This document shows positions 1-10,497 of a DNA stretch of 64,000 bases, one piece after another. The stretch spans positions 66,871,437-66,935,436 of the forward strand of contig NC_071334.1 of assembly GCF_027744825.2 (NCBI RefSeq), in the 5' to 3' direction. The DNA is from Synchiropus splendidus (taxonomy: Eukaryota > Chordata > Actinopteri > Syngnathiformes > Callionymidae). The notes under the pieces are model-generated. The model did no database searches, was not told the DNA's origin, and saw nothing but the letters and a program-made list of their open reading frames with translations. Position numbers and translations under genes: made by a program. How positions within the stretch are numbered: the first letter of the stretch is position 1; each line of letters opens with the position of its first letter.

Positions 1-954
1 TCACATCCCCTAGACCTCTTTTGGGAAAACATGAATCAAAGTAGAACTACAATGCAGATCTATGGTCTACTGGTCATTTTACATTTATATAGAACATTTT
101 AAGAATGAATCATCTGTTATACTGCTATCAGTTAATCTACCACCATCTATCACCATTCAAAGCTCAAAACTGTACAATGAATGTCAAATTATAAAACATA
201 AAAACTGATAGTCAATGACAAGTGGGCCACTAACAACAAAGAAAATATAATTTCACCCCCAGCACTGAGAAATGAAACCTTAAGTTAGCTGTTCAAATAA
301 GGACAATAATTCATTCACAAATATTTTAAATGTGGCCAAATGCAACCACTGTTATTCTAGAGGATCCGTGAGATGTAACTAACTAGATATTGTATGTATA
401 TAATGTGTATGTATAATGTATATTGTATGTATATTATATACAAGTATTTGATTGAAATGATTTTGGTTTATTGCACTATTAGTTTTTCTCCAGCAGAGGG
501 CGCCATAACAGATATGTTTTCCTTGAGCAGCATTGAAATAAAGCACAATGCGAGAATTGGAACCAGAACCACTGAAGCAAAGACATGCATAGTTTTGTGA
601 ATTCATCGCACCTTCCATACAATGCAGATGTCATCAGCTTATTGTGATTTTGTTATTCATGTCACAAAACATCAAATCATTTGGCATGTTATAGTCATGA
701 ATTCTTTCTACGTTCTTTGGGGCTTCGCTCTGGTCACATGAGCTAGCAGAAAAGTATTGGTCACATGACATTGATGTACCTTAAAGATGGGATGGGGTGA
801 TGAATGGAAGTGGTTTCATGAATGCCTCTTTTTTCTCAATGGTTAAGTATCATGATCTGTGGAACGTAAATCCAGGTGGAAGGTGTCACTCTCAGCAATG
901 ATATCCAGGTTGCTTATTTCTGCGTAAATGACCTGCATTCACACCCCTTCACAG
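1..954. other. upstream intron of the collagen gene, AT-rich
   Basis: No convincing coding exon is visible. The stretch holds a TATGTA-rich simple region at about 389-440. A 33-base candidate exon at 876-908 lies between an AG and a GT and would read VEGVTLSNDIQ, but its phase does not join cleanly to the next collagen exon, so it is not included in the gene. The N-terminal half of the collagen (signal peptide, thrombospondin-like domain) is expected left of the window. Confidence 0.5.
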
Positions 955-3900
955 TTCCAGCTGGCTCAGGAGGTCAGAAAGGAGATCGAGGAGCAAAAGG
1001 CGAGCGAGGCCCTGCCGGACCAAAAGGAGACCCAGGTTCTGTTTCACTCTCAGCAGGAGGCGGTGGACAGAAGGTTAGAAGCTTTGCTGTCTGTAAAGAC
1101 ACAGGTGTGTCGTGTTTAATCCCAAATGTATTCTCTTTTCTGTCTTCTTCATCAGGGTGAGAAGGGAGAGAAGGTGTGTTGCCTGTGTTAAGACACAAAA
1201 CATTGATATGATTTTGGACCGAACTGACCCAGCATCACCTCCGGCCTCATTCTTGAAGGGAAGTTCCGGCTCTGAATTTTCTGGAAATAAAGGTGAGCGT
1301 GGAGCACAGGGGCCACCTGGGCCTCCGGGTCCCCCCGGCCCTGCAGCGGAGGTGGTCCGACTTGGAGATGGCTCTGTGGTGCAGCAGGTTGCTGGACCAC
1401 CTGGACCCCCTGGAGCACCTGGATTAGATGGACCTGCTGGACCTCCAGGAGCTGATGGGGAGCCGGTTAGTGAAGATTCATAGCACCCCAATGTATTTGG
1501 AATCCTGTTTACTGACCGTCTCTTTCAAAACACAGGGGGATCCTGGGGAAGATGGAAAAGCTGTAAGTCTTTCATCCTCATTTCTTCACTGATATTTCTG
1601 ACACTACTTATTCATCTTATTCTTCCCAAGGGTCCGGCTGGTCCTGGTGGAGTCCCAGGAATACCTGGAGTGCCTGGTCTGAAAGGAGAAAAGGTTCAAA
1701 CAATTGAGAGATTATCAGTAGTCTTTAAGTCAGAGTGCTCCCTGGATGTTGCACGTGGCCCTCTGCCTTAATTGTAATGGTTTTTCAGGGTGACCCTGGA
1801 GAGAGTAGGCCAGGACCGAGAGGCCCGCCTGGTCCACCAGGACCTCCTGGACCTGGAGCTGGTGATCACCCGGTATGTGCAATATTTTAATGTGTTAAAT
1901 CAAGATAAAATGACCCTTTTTTCATTTTAATTCATTTCACTACATAGACATTTTTCGACATGGAGGGCTCAGGACTACCAGACCTTGACAAATTCAGGGT
2001 GCGATGCGCACACACGTACCGTTTCTGAAATAATAGATTACAAAAATCTCCTCACTTACCTTTGACTGTCTCCTTCTTCAGGGTTTCCGCGGACTTCCTG
2101 GTCCCCCAGGCCCTCCCGGCCCTCCCGGGCTCCCTGGAACCTCTGTTACTTCAGGAGCGAATGGACCTGTGGCTATTGGGCCTGCTGGACCACCTGGACA
2201 AGATGGCGTCCCTGGCTTACCAGTCTGTGTCAAAATAACTCAGTGTGACTAAAGAGAAGAAAAATCCAACGCAAGTTTGGCTTTTTTTAGGGTCGTCCTG
2301 GTCCTCCTGGCACTCCTGGTCGACCCGGACTCCCCGGACAGAAGGTCAGAGTTCACAGTGGCAGACATGTCAACCAGCATGTCACTATAATACGACAGAT
2401 GAATTGTAACTTAAGAGACCATTATTTCAGCACATATATCATAGCATTAACTAGCTGTATAAATTAGTTTTGTTCCCATATATACTGTGCACGCTGACTT
2501 TATCCCACACTCCAGGGCGAGTGCACTGAACGCAGTCTACCTGGAGGTTCAGGGGAAAAGGTGAGTTGGAGAATGTCTGACACGTGACGTACATTTTGGT
2601 GGAGGGTGATCCTGGATCCATGGTGTGTTCCCTTCCTTGCTTTCTAGCAACAAGAATCCAACTTTTTCACCAACTTGTTCTCCTACTTCACTCCATCCTC
2701 TGACAATGCTAATGGGACGCAGGTACTCTGTTCTGTTCTGGTCTCTTCTCTTACAACAATCTGTCGCACAAAAAAGCAGCCGATTCGTTTGTCCTTTAAA
2801 TGGAAAATTCTTTTCAAAAGTTTGCTTTTGCCTCTGGATTCTGCTTTGGGTTCTATGACTTGGACTCAGATGGAGTTATTGATGCCCTATGTGTTTTGCT
2901 TATCAGTGTAGCCAATGATGTAAGTCGGGAGAACACTCATATTCCTTAGTTTCCCGTCTATTATTCAACTTTCTCCTGCTGCTGGCAGCTTTACCTCTCA
3001 GACAAAGCTTTTGTTCCACAGGGTTCTCAGGGTGAAACAGGGCCACCGGGCACACCAGGACTGACTGGACTCGCAGGACTTCCTGGTCCAATGGGACCTG
3101 TCGGGCCTCCAGGACCTCCTGGACCACCGGGACCTCCGTACCGTGGAGGCTATGTGAGTACAATGGCACATAATATGGCAGAGAAGAGCTTCAAAAATCC
3201 AATGAATGAATCAATTATATTTCCATCATACACTAGAATTGCAGAGGAGAGTCAGAAGTAAGAAATACAGAATAAGAAATGTAGAATTCAGTAGCAAATT
3301 ATTAACACGAACATAAATAGTTGTAAAAATTGTTGCACGCACTTATAAAGCAATGTCTGGATTCCGATGTACGGAGCTGCAGACCTGACATGGTGAAAAA
3401 ATAAAAATCAAATCAAATCATGGCCACAAAACGTCAGGTCTGGGGCTCCGTACAAATGTCATTGATCATTTCTTACAAGAAAGACCATTTTCCATGACCG
3501 AGAAACAAGGTAGGTAGTTGCAATCCGCACATCCACCACTAGATGTCCTTGTGCGATTTATATGTCTGTACGGTTATGCCACTCCTTTCAATGCAGCAAC
3601 GCGTTATGTTGCATTCGAAATGAGTTTTGCTCTTTTTAATAGTTAATTTGTATTTGGATTTTACAAGGAGTCTGGATTGCCATTATTTTCTCTTTCACCT
3701 TTCCTGCTAGTCGGATCAGGAAGGTGATGAGTTCCCTGCAGGTTTACCAGGACCCAGAGGACCACCAGGACCCCAGGTTTGTTCATCACATGCCTCAGGT
3801 TTTGCCTTCAGGAGCACTGATTTATTTTCTTATTTTCCTTAGGGTCCTCCGGGTATTGCAGGCATACCAGTAAGTTATGAAGCTGGCACAAGTAAAAGTG

Positions 3901-6900
3901 ATGTACTCAATGATGCCCAATATCCAGGGGCGGCCGGGATTGCCAGGTAACCATGGCGATAAAGGAGCCGAGGGTCCAAAAGGGCCGATTGGAGTTTCCG
4001 GTCAAGATGGATTCCCTGGACTCCCTGTAAGAATTCTTTCAGTGATAAATAATAATAAATATATAACTTGTGTATTAACTATTCCTTCGGTTCCTTCATG
4101 AGTATAATGTGAGTTTTATTTTCAGGGTGAAAAGGGAGACAGAGGAGACAAGGGCGAAAGTGTAAGTTGTGTTAGATGGCACAGCAATATCTGCACAGCT
4201 GATCATAGAGTAACTACAAGTTAAACAAATCAGAATCAGAATCAAATTTATTGCCATGGTCAGTGGGGACCCACTAACTAAGAAAGTGTTTTGGAATAAA
4301 GTGACATAAAATAAAATAAAATAAAATAAATAGAATAACAACAAGGCTGTTCACGAATTCAACAGTCTGACAGCCGAGGGGAAGAAGCTGTTCCTGTGAC
4401 GGGAGGTTCTGGTCTGGATGGACCGTAGCCTCCTGCCAGAGGGAAGAGGAACAAACAGTCCATGTCCAGGGTGAGAAGGGTCGAAGGCTCTGATCCCACC
4501 TGCACGGGATCTGAGTATTTATTACCCTAACTTATAAATCTGAGTAAATATTCCTCACATTTTCAGTCAATGGAATTATATCAGCATCGCCACTGTTTAC
4601 ATTAAATTCTTTTTCATTTCAGACAACAGAAACTAGTTATGTTGGCCCCAAAATAATTCATTAGTCACCAGTACAAAAAAAAAGTTTGTATCAGGGGATT
4701 GAATGATGAAATATGATAGAGTTTCTATTGTCATGTCAGGGTCAGCCAGGGCGTGACGGCGGCCCACCCGGACCTCCAGGCCCACCAGGGCCACCAGGAC
4801 CGGTCAGCTACGGCCCCGGGGGTGATGTGAGTCACACAGAGACCCCAGCGAATCTGTGTATTAACAAATACTCCAAGCCTGTTGCTTGTTCACTAGCTAA
4901 CTACCGTCATGACACACTGACTAAATATACTTATTCTCACTAATGGTCACTGCCAGCCTGAATGTCCACCGTTACTAACCAGCTAACTTTGTCTTGCTAG
5001 TATAACGACGTGTATTGGAGCGAGGGGTGGCAGGTGAGTCCACTCCCCCTTTGGTCTTCTCACCCCGAACCACTGCAGCTATAATTTCTCACCTAAATTG
5101 AACGCCATTTTCCTTTTCATTCCAGGGAGGTCCAGGATCATCACCAGTATGTACAACACAAAAATCAATCTGTGATAATGATGTCACAAATCATCTCTGA
5201 TCCAATAGCACGTTTAATTCAACTCACTGACACCACTTTAATTTACGTCCCTCTTGAGTCAGAAAAAAACAAAAGGCCTTCTGTTAAGCTGCTGCGACAT
5301 CTCGTTTCTAATTGAATCTTTCACTCAATTTTGCTGCATTTCCCAAACATTTCAAGAATGGGGCCCAAAGATGTTAATGTCTTGGTGTCTCTGTTCTTTT
5401 TTTAATGAAATAAACATCATTTTACAGTGTCCTCTAAGTTCGTGTTTGGGTGTGTATTTTGACAGCTAATAAAAACATTAGCATCATGTGGCAAATTGGC
5501 ATTTAAAGATAAAAGCCATGTGATCAAGCACTGTTTTATTTTCAACACTGAAAAAAAGCAGAAGAAAAGCTGAATCACTTCTCTTTTCAAGGGTATTTTT
5601 TAAACTTAGAACCTCGTGTTTCCTCAACGACTCAACATGAGTTCATTATACATTTGACTAAGTGTATCAGGAAACATTTTAGCCAGTTAAATTGTGTGGA
5701 TTTGGACGAAAAAAGCACCATATAAATCAGCATCTGCGTCATGCCATCCATTTACTTAAGTTCATTAGAAAGGACAGACGTCTTTTGTTCTTACTGCTAA
5801 TAAGAAATAGCAATACTATTTTCCGTCTCATATGTGAGTTTTACCCAAACTATTTAAGAAATATGATGAGATACTGTATAATTAGAGTCATGTGCAATTG
5901 TATCAGGTTTTCATTGAAAAGCCAACAAAATTATATTTTCAACAATTACACTTGTATTTTTCTTCCATGATTTGTTGTTATTCCATGAAGATTGCTGACC
6001 TCATCATGAACAATGTCTCGTGTTCGATCATCTGAAACCATGTTTGGTAGCCCGATTGTACCCGACTCATTAACAATGACCTTTTCATTGGAAGTACAAA
6101 ACAACTCTTAGGATCAAGCATGTCATATTAACATTTTATGTCCTTGCACCAAAATGGTCAAACCATTAATACAGCTAACGTCTGTCACGTTCAGCCTGCA
6201 ACCACCTAACCTGAACGACATGCTGAACTGTATGTGCCCGCACCTTTGCAACCTGAACCCTCTTTTGTTCGCTGCAGGGTCTCCCCGGACCGAAAGGAGA
6301 CAAAGGCGACACAGGTCCAGCAGGATATGCACCAAAGGTTTGATGGAATTTTAAATGGAATTTCAGGCAACTAATGTGATCTGCTCATTCTCCAATGGAT
6401 CCACTCAGACTTGTGCTTCTTGTGTTTCATGGGATGTTGTTTGTTGAACAGCTGAATCCTATTTTTGCCCTTTTAATGCCACTTTTTCAAAATTACAAAT
6501 ATTTATACATATATACAAATATCTATATAGAGAGATATTTCTCATATCCATAGCTGAATACAAAGGATTCTGGAATTGAGATTGTGTTACATTGGACTGG
6601 TCACTTGTGGCTAACTTGTAATTCTTTCCTTGGTCAGGGTGAAAAAGGGGAGCCTGGGATCATCTTAGGGCCTGATGGACAACCTCAGTATCTGGGTCAC
6701 CTGTCAGGACGGCCGGTAAACTTCCTCTGATTGAACCAGAATACAGTCATCTTTTCATGATGTGAAACATCAGTCCAGCAATTCTTCTTTCATCTCTGAT
6801 AAACATGGCAAACTTTCCACTGGACCCAAGTTAACGTTTAACCAGCATGTGATGACAATGTGGGCAGGAAGAGATGGCATCTTTTAGTTGTGACACGCAC

Positions 6901-9900
6901 ATTTACTCAACAGTAAAACCAGTGACTCACCAGAAATAAAGAAACACTACAGATAAAGATGAAACACATAGAGCAATTTGTAAATGGGTTTAGTGAGCTT
7001 CATGTCACCTACTGACTTGTGAATGAATGTACAGCACCAGTGTTGACTGGTTGGTGCTGTCCAATATAGGTTTAATGGAGGAATGATATGCATCTTTTTC
7101 GACCCTATTTTTGACGGCGTTTAACCTGCTACAACTGAATTTCTTCACAGGGAGATCCGGGACCAGTTGGCCCGGTCGGACCACCAGTAAGCCTCATACT
7201 CACTCGCCTGCTTAAATGTCAGTTTGCTGTTGATTTAATATTCCAATTGTGTCTTATTCCAGGGTCCATATGGTCCTGCAGGCCAGAAAGGAGAGATTGG
7301 ATTCCCAGGTCGACCGGTAAGTTGACCAAGTTGAATGAAGATGTCGGGATTTGATCTGTGTTTTTGTCCAAGGGTCGACCGGGGCTGAATGGAGTCAAGG
7401 GAGAGAAGGGAGATTCAGGCACTGGGGGAGGATACTCATATCCTGTGAGCTTGATTTAATACTTTAATACAGTCCATTTTTTTCTTCATGAGCAACAAAT
7501 AATCATCAGTATTTGTTACATCCCAGGGTCCTCCAGGTCCTCCGGGCCCACCCGGGCCGCCCGGGCCTTCTTATCCGAGCGACAGAAACAGAGTGGGTGG
7601 TTCTGGAGACAAGTCATGAACACTATTTTAGTGGACTGCAATGTTTGCACTGTAGTTGCACATTTTGTTGTACATTTTTAAGTTTAATTTCAAGTTTGTT
7701 TTTGGTCCTAGGGTTATGACGGGGGCACCCAGTACTTCCCTGGTGAGCTTCCACCACACAACATCTCAATGTTGAGCTGGATTACAAACTAACTCTTCAC
7801 TGTCATTGCAGCTTCTAAAGGAGAGAAGGGCGATCGTGGTTTTCCTGGGATACCTGGATTACCAGGTACGAGGGACTCCTGTGTTCAAGCGAGGTCTTTT
7901 GACATATTTCAAGACATTAAAAGGGCTTTTGTTTTCCTTGCAGGAGCTGGAACGAATTTCGATGTGAATGCTTTCAGGGTGAGAAACAGTATCAGGAGAT
8001 GTATGTGACAGACTGTGTAACCTTGTTGACTCGAGCGCTCTTCTGCGTATAGTATGAGCTGAAAGGTGAAGCAGGCTTAAAGGGAGAAAAAGGAGAACCA
8101 GGTGGAGGGTATTACGACCCCCGATATGGAGCATACGGAGGACAAGGACCCCCTGGACCACCAGTACGACCTTGTCTTAAGATTGAAATTCTCTCAGGTT
8201 GGACTGGTTCAACCCTTTAAACTCCGACAGGGTCCCAAAGGTGACGCCATTGTGGGGCCTCCAGGCCCTCAGGGGCCACCTGGTCAGCCAGGAAGAGGTT
8301 ATGACGGCCAACCTGGACCACCTGGGCCACCAGGACCTCCTGGGCCCTCCCTGCCTGGAGCGCACAGAGGAAGCCAAAGTCAGTTTCATGGATGATAATT
8401 TATTATTGAATGTGTCTTTGTCTCATTGGAGCTCATGTTTTTGTGTTCCAATGATAGCTATCAATATTCCTGGACCACCGGGTCCACCTGGGGTTCCAGG
8501 TCTGCCTGGACTGTCCTCTGGGGTGAGAATTCTTTCATGGGATACTGTTAATGTATGTAGTGTAATGTATTCATTTATGATGCGGCCATAGAATATGGAA
8601 GCTGTTTGCAATGAGTCCACAAAAAGACATCTTTACAAAAGCTTGAAGATGAAGCCACCCAAGGAAACAAGCTGAAGCTGCCTGTGTGCTATGAAAAAAA
8701 CTCAATGTTGTCCTCCTTTGTCTACAGTTGAAAGTACCTTGAAATACTTCCAGTCAAGAGGAGTTGTGTTGAACGTGAAATATTATACAAATACAGTAGC
8801 TTTTGTTTCTTGGCAAAAACATAATGGATAAAATCGGTCGTGTCCAGGTGACAGTGCTGCGCTCCTACAACACCATGACTGCCACTGCCAGACGGCAACC
8901 CGAGGGCTCGCTGGTCTACATACTGGACCAGACCGATCTCTACCTCCGCGTCCGAGATGGCGTCCGCCAAGTTCAGGTGGCACAGTGCGCACATTTTTGG
9001 AACGTTGTTTTCTGCTCATTAAAAGTGATGTCTTGTCTTCCAGCTCGGAGGCTACATAGCTTTGCCCGCAGAGGACGTGAGTGCCATTTCCAAAAGTCTC
9101 TTCTTCATCATTTTGAAAGTACTGAAGTTTTCGCGCCGCTTTAATCCGCAGGGTAACGAGGTGTTAGCGGCGGAGCCCCCTCCAGTCGTCCCGTATTCGC
9201 CGGACCACCACTCCAACACTGGCAGCTCCTACCACAACACACACAGGCAGCCGCAGAGCCCCGTCCATCCCACGGCTGTGTATGCTTCTACACCAGACAG
9301 GTCTCCTCAATACCCTCCGCAGCCTCCACACCCAAACTACCCAGACCCCAGGTACCAGCCTGACACTCGCTATCAGCCGGACCCACGCTACCCACCACCC
9401 ACGGACCCCAGGTTTCCCAGTTACACTGACCGCCTGAACTATCCAGACAGTCGGTATCCCACTCACTCAGCTCAAGAGCGGCCAGATGGTCGCTTTGCTG
9501 TAACTCCACGACGCCCTCCGGTTTCTGTACCCCAGACTCCCCCCCACCATCACACATCCGGTCCAGGGGTACGATAATCAAACTTCTGGAGTGTAGTATT
9601 TACGCTACCACTTGGTGACACAGTATTTGTCTCCCTCCAGCTTCACCTGATCGCCCTGAACGGGCCTCAGACTGGATCCATCCGCGGCATCCGAGGAGCT
9701 GACTTCCTGTGCTTCACTCAGGCTCAGGCTCTCGGGATGAAAGGAACATTCAGAGCTTTCTTGTCCTCAAAGCTTCAGGACCTCCACAGCGTCGTTCGCA
9801 AGTCAGACCGAGACACTATCCCGATCGTCAACCTGAAGGTGCTCAAGCGTTTTCTCCCTGCTGGTTATTTAGAGTCTGCTAACGTCGATAAATATTGCGC

Positions 9901-10422
9901 ATCCCTCAGGACGAGGTTCTGTTCGACAACTGGGAAGCCATCTTCAGCGACGGACGGATGAAAGACAACGTCCCCCTTTACTCTTTCGATGGCAAAGACG
10001 TGCTGAGAGACGACGCCTGGTGAGCCTCCAAAAAATGTCACCTTCTGGTTTTGAATAGCAGTTTCACTTTTTCTGTAAAATCAAACTTTTGCATGCAAAA
10101 TATAGTCAGTGAAGAATCCCACGGAAACATCTCCTGAGTCATTTCATCCTGAGGTCCCCCTCTGTTGTGATGATAAATGGTCAGTAAAACTGTCCTCAAT
10201 CTCACCAGGCCAGAGAAGATGATGTGGCATGGCTCCACCAGCAGTGGGCAGAGGCAGGTGGACAGTTACTGCGAGACGTGGCGCGTGGGCGACCAGGCGC
10301 TGACCGGCATGGCATCCTCCCTGCAGAGCGGCAGTCTGCTCCAGCAGAGCTCCAGCAGCTGCTCCAGCTCTTACGTGGTGCTGTGCATCGAGAACAGCTA
10401 CATCGGCCATGCCAAGAGATAA
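955..10422 (+). CDS. col18a1: collagen alpha-1(XVIII)-like chain, 3' part with endostatin
   Basis: Secreted basement-membrane multiplexin collagen, 5' end outside the window; about 1,070 residues are encoded here in 36 exons. Exons read: 955(uncertain)-1073, 1156-1173, 1259-1465, 1536-1562, 1631-1693, 1789-1872, 1948-1998, 2082-2222, 2291-2344, 2516-2560, 3022-3153, 3711-3776, 3843-3869, 3928-4026, 4126-4161, 4740-4826, 5001-5033, 5126-5146, 6278-6337, 6638-6715, 7151-7186, 7263-7316, 7373-7444, 7527-7592, 7712-7742, 7812-7865, 7944-7978, 8053-8163, 8231-8378, 8458-8522, 8848-8976, 9044-9076, 9152-9568, 9641-9838, 9910-10019, 10209-10422. All phases join and no stop interrupts them. Gly-X-Y blocks are broken by short non-collagenous segments, including DMEGSG at 1948-1998. 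A trimerization segment, hinge and endostatin follow. [21 protein letters not shown] and YCETW match my memory of collagen XVIII better than XV; col15a1 is the alternative. Confidence 0.8.
3369..3453. repeat. imperfect hairpin in a collagen intron
   Basis: Arms at 3369-3391 and 3431-3453 are near-complementary over about 23 bases (GTACGGAGCTGCAGACCTGAC against its inverted copy, with about three mismatches) around a loop of about 39 bases. It lies in the intron between the exons at 3022-3153 and 3711-3776. It may be the remnant of a small fold-back element. Confidence 0.6.
4215..4515. repeat. teleost-type interspersed repeat with GAATCA and AAAAT tracts
   Basis: The block begins with a short AATCAGAATCAGAATCAAATTTATTG tract split over a simple repeat, passes an (AAAAT)n tract at about 4305-4331, and continues with a GC-richer body containing GAAGAAGCTGTTCCTGTGACG. 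Sequence of this kind is dispersed in many fish genomes. The terminal short tandem tract suggests the tail of a non-LTR element lying in minus orientation, but I cannot name the family. Confidence 0.5.
5147..6277 (+). other. longest intron of the collagen segment
   Basis: This AT-rich intron of 1,131 bases separates the exons at 5126-5146 and 6278-6337. Short open stretches occur in it, but none has Gly-X-Y periodicity or any recognised domain. I see nothing further that can be supported. Confidence 0.6.
8848..9076 (+). CDS. col18a1: NC1 trimerization segment of the collagen
   Basis: Two exons (8848-8976 and 9044-9076) encode about 54 residues containing [11 protein letters not shown] and [15 protein letters not shown]. 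This corresponds to the short association domain at the start of the C-terminal NC1 region in collagens XV and XVIII, where the three chains register and trimerize. It sits directly after the last Gly-X-Y exon (8458-8522) and before the hinge, the order known for multiplexins. Confidence 0.8.
9152..9568 (+). CDS. col18a1: hinge exon of NC1, Tyr/Pro/Arg-rich
   Basis: A single 139-codon exon links the trimerization segment to endostatin. It opens with [13 protein letters not shown], which resembles the mammalian collagen XVIII hinge start (NEVAALQPPVV, from memory). Its middle is a degenerate tandem repeat of the form Y-x-P-D-x-R ([26 protein letters not shown] and so on, about 9335-9462). It is Pro-rich, has no Cys, and ends in a His cluster (HHH) just before endostatin. 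In the family this hinge is the protease-sensitive part from which endostatin is released. Confidence 0.75.
9641..10422 (+). CDS. col18a1: endostatin domain
   Basis: Three exons (9641-9838, 9910-10019, 10209-10422) encode about 173 residues ending at a TAA stop (10420-10422). Four cysteines appear in the family positions: GADFLCF, DSYCETW, and two in the segment [10 protein letters not shown], fitting the two nested disulfides of endostatin. Other family motifs are [40 protein letters not shown] and LCIENS. Endostatin is a released antiangiogenic, heparin-binding fragment in mammals; whether it is released here is not visible from sequence. Confidence 0.92.
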
Positions 10423-10491
10423 ACACACACTGATCCTGACACACGCACTCACACATGGTATTATATATCTGCACTGCATGTGGTGCTTGTA

Positions 10492-10497
10492 AATAAA
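10492..10497 (+). terminator. polyadenylation signal of the collagen gene
   Basis: AATAAA lies 70 bases after the collagen stop codon, giving a very short 3' UTR. The match is exact, and no other candidate is nearer. Confidence 0.7.

Noticed and set aside
876..908. 33-base collagen exon VEGVTLSNDIQ
   Set aside because: Splice-like ends exist, but the phase does not join to the next exon as I read it; left as a candidate only.
1075..1491. 138-codon minus-strand open frame rich in Pro and Gly
   Set aside because: It is the antisense of collagen exons; Gly-X-Y periodicity is on the plus strand with good splice sites.
2625..2911. Open frames between two collagen exons, with [12 protein letters not shown] text
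   Set aside because: No Gly-X-Y pattern, no fitting phase and no clear splice pair; treated as intron.
9164..9466. Long minus-strand frames opposite the endostatin hinge
   Set aside because: Shadow of the Pro-rich plus-strand hinge exon.
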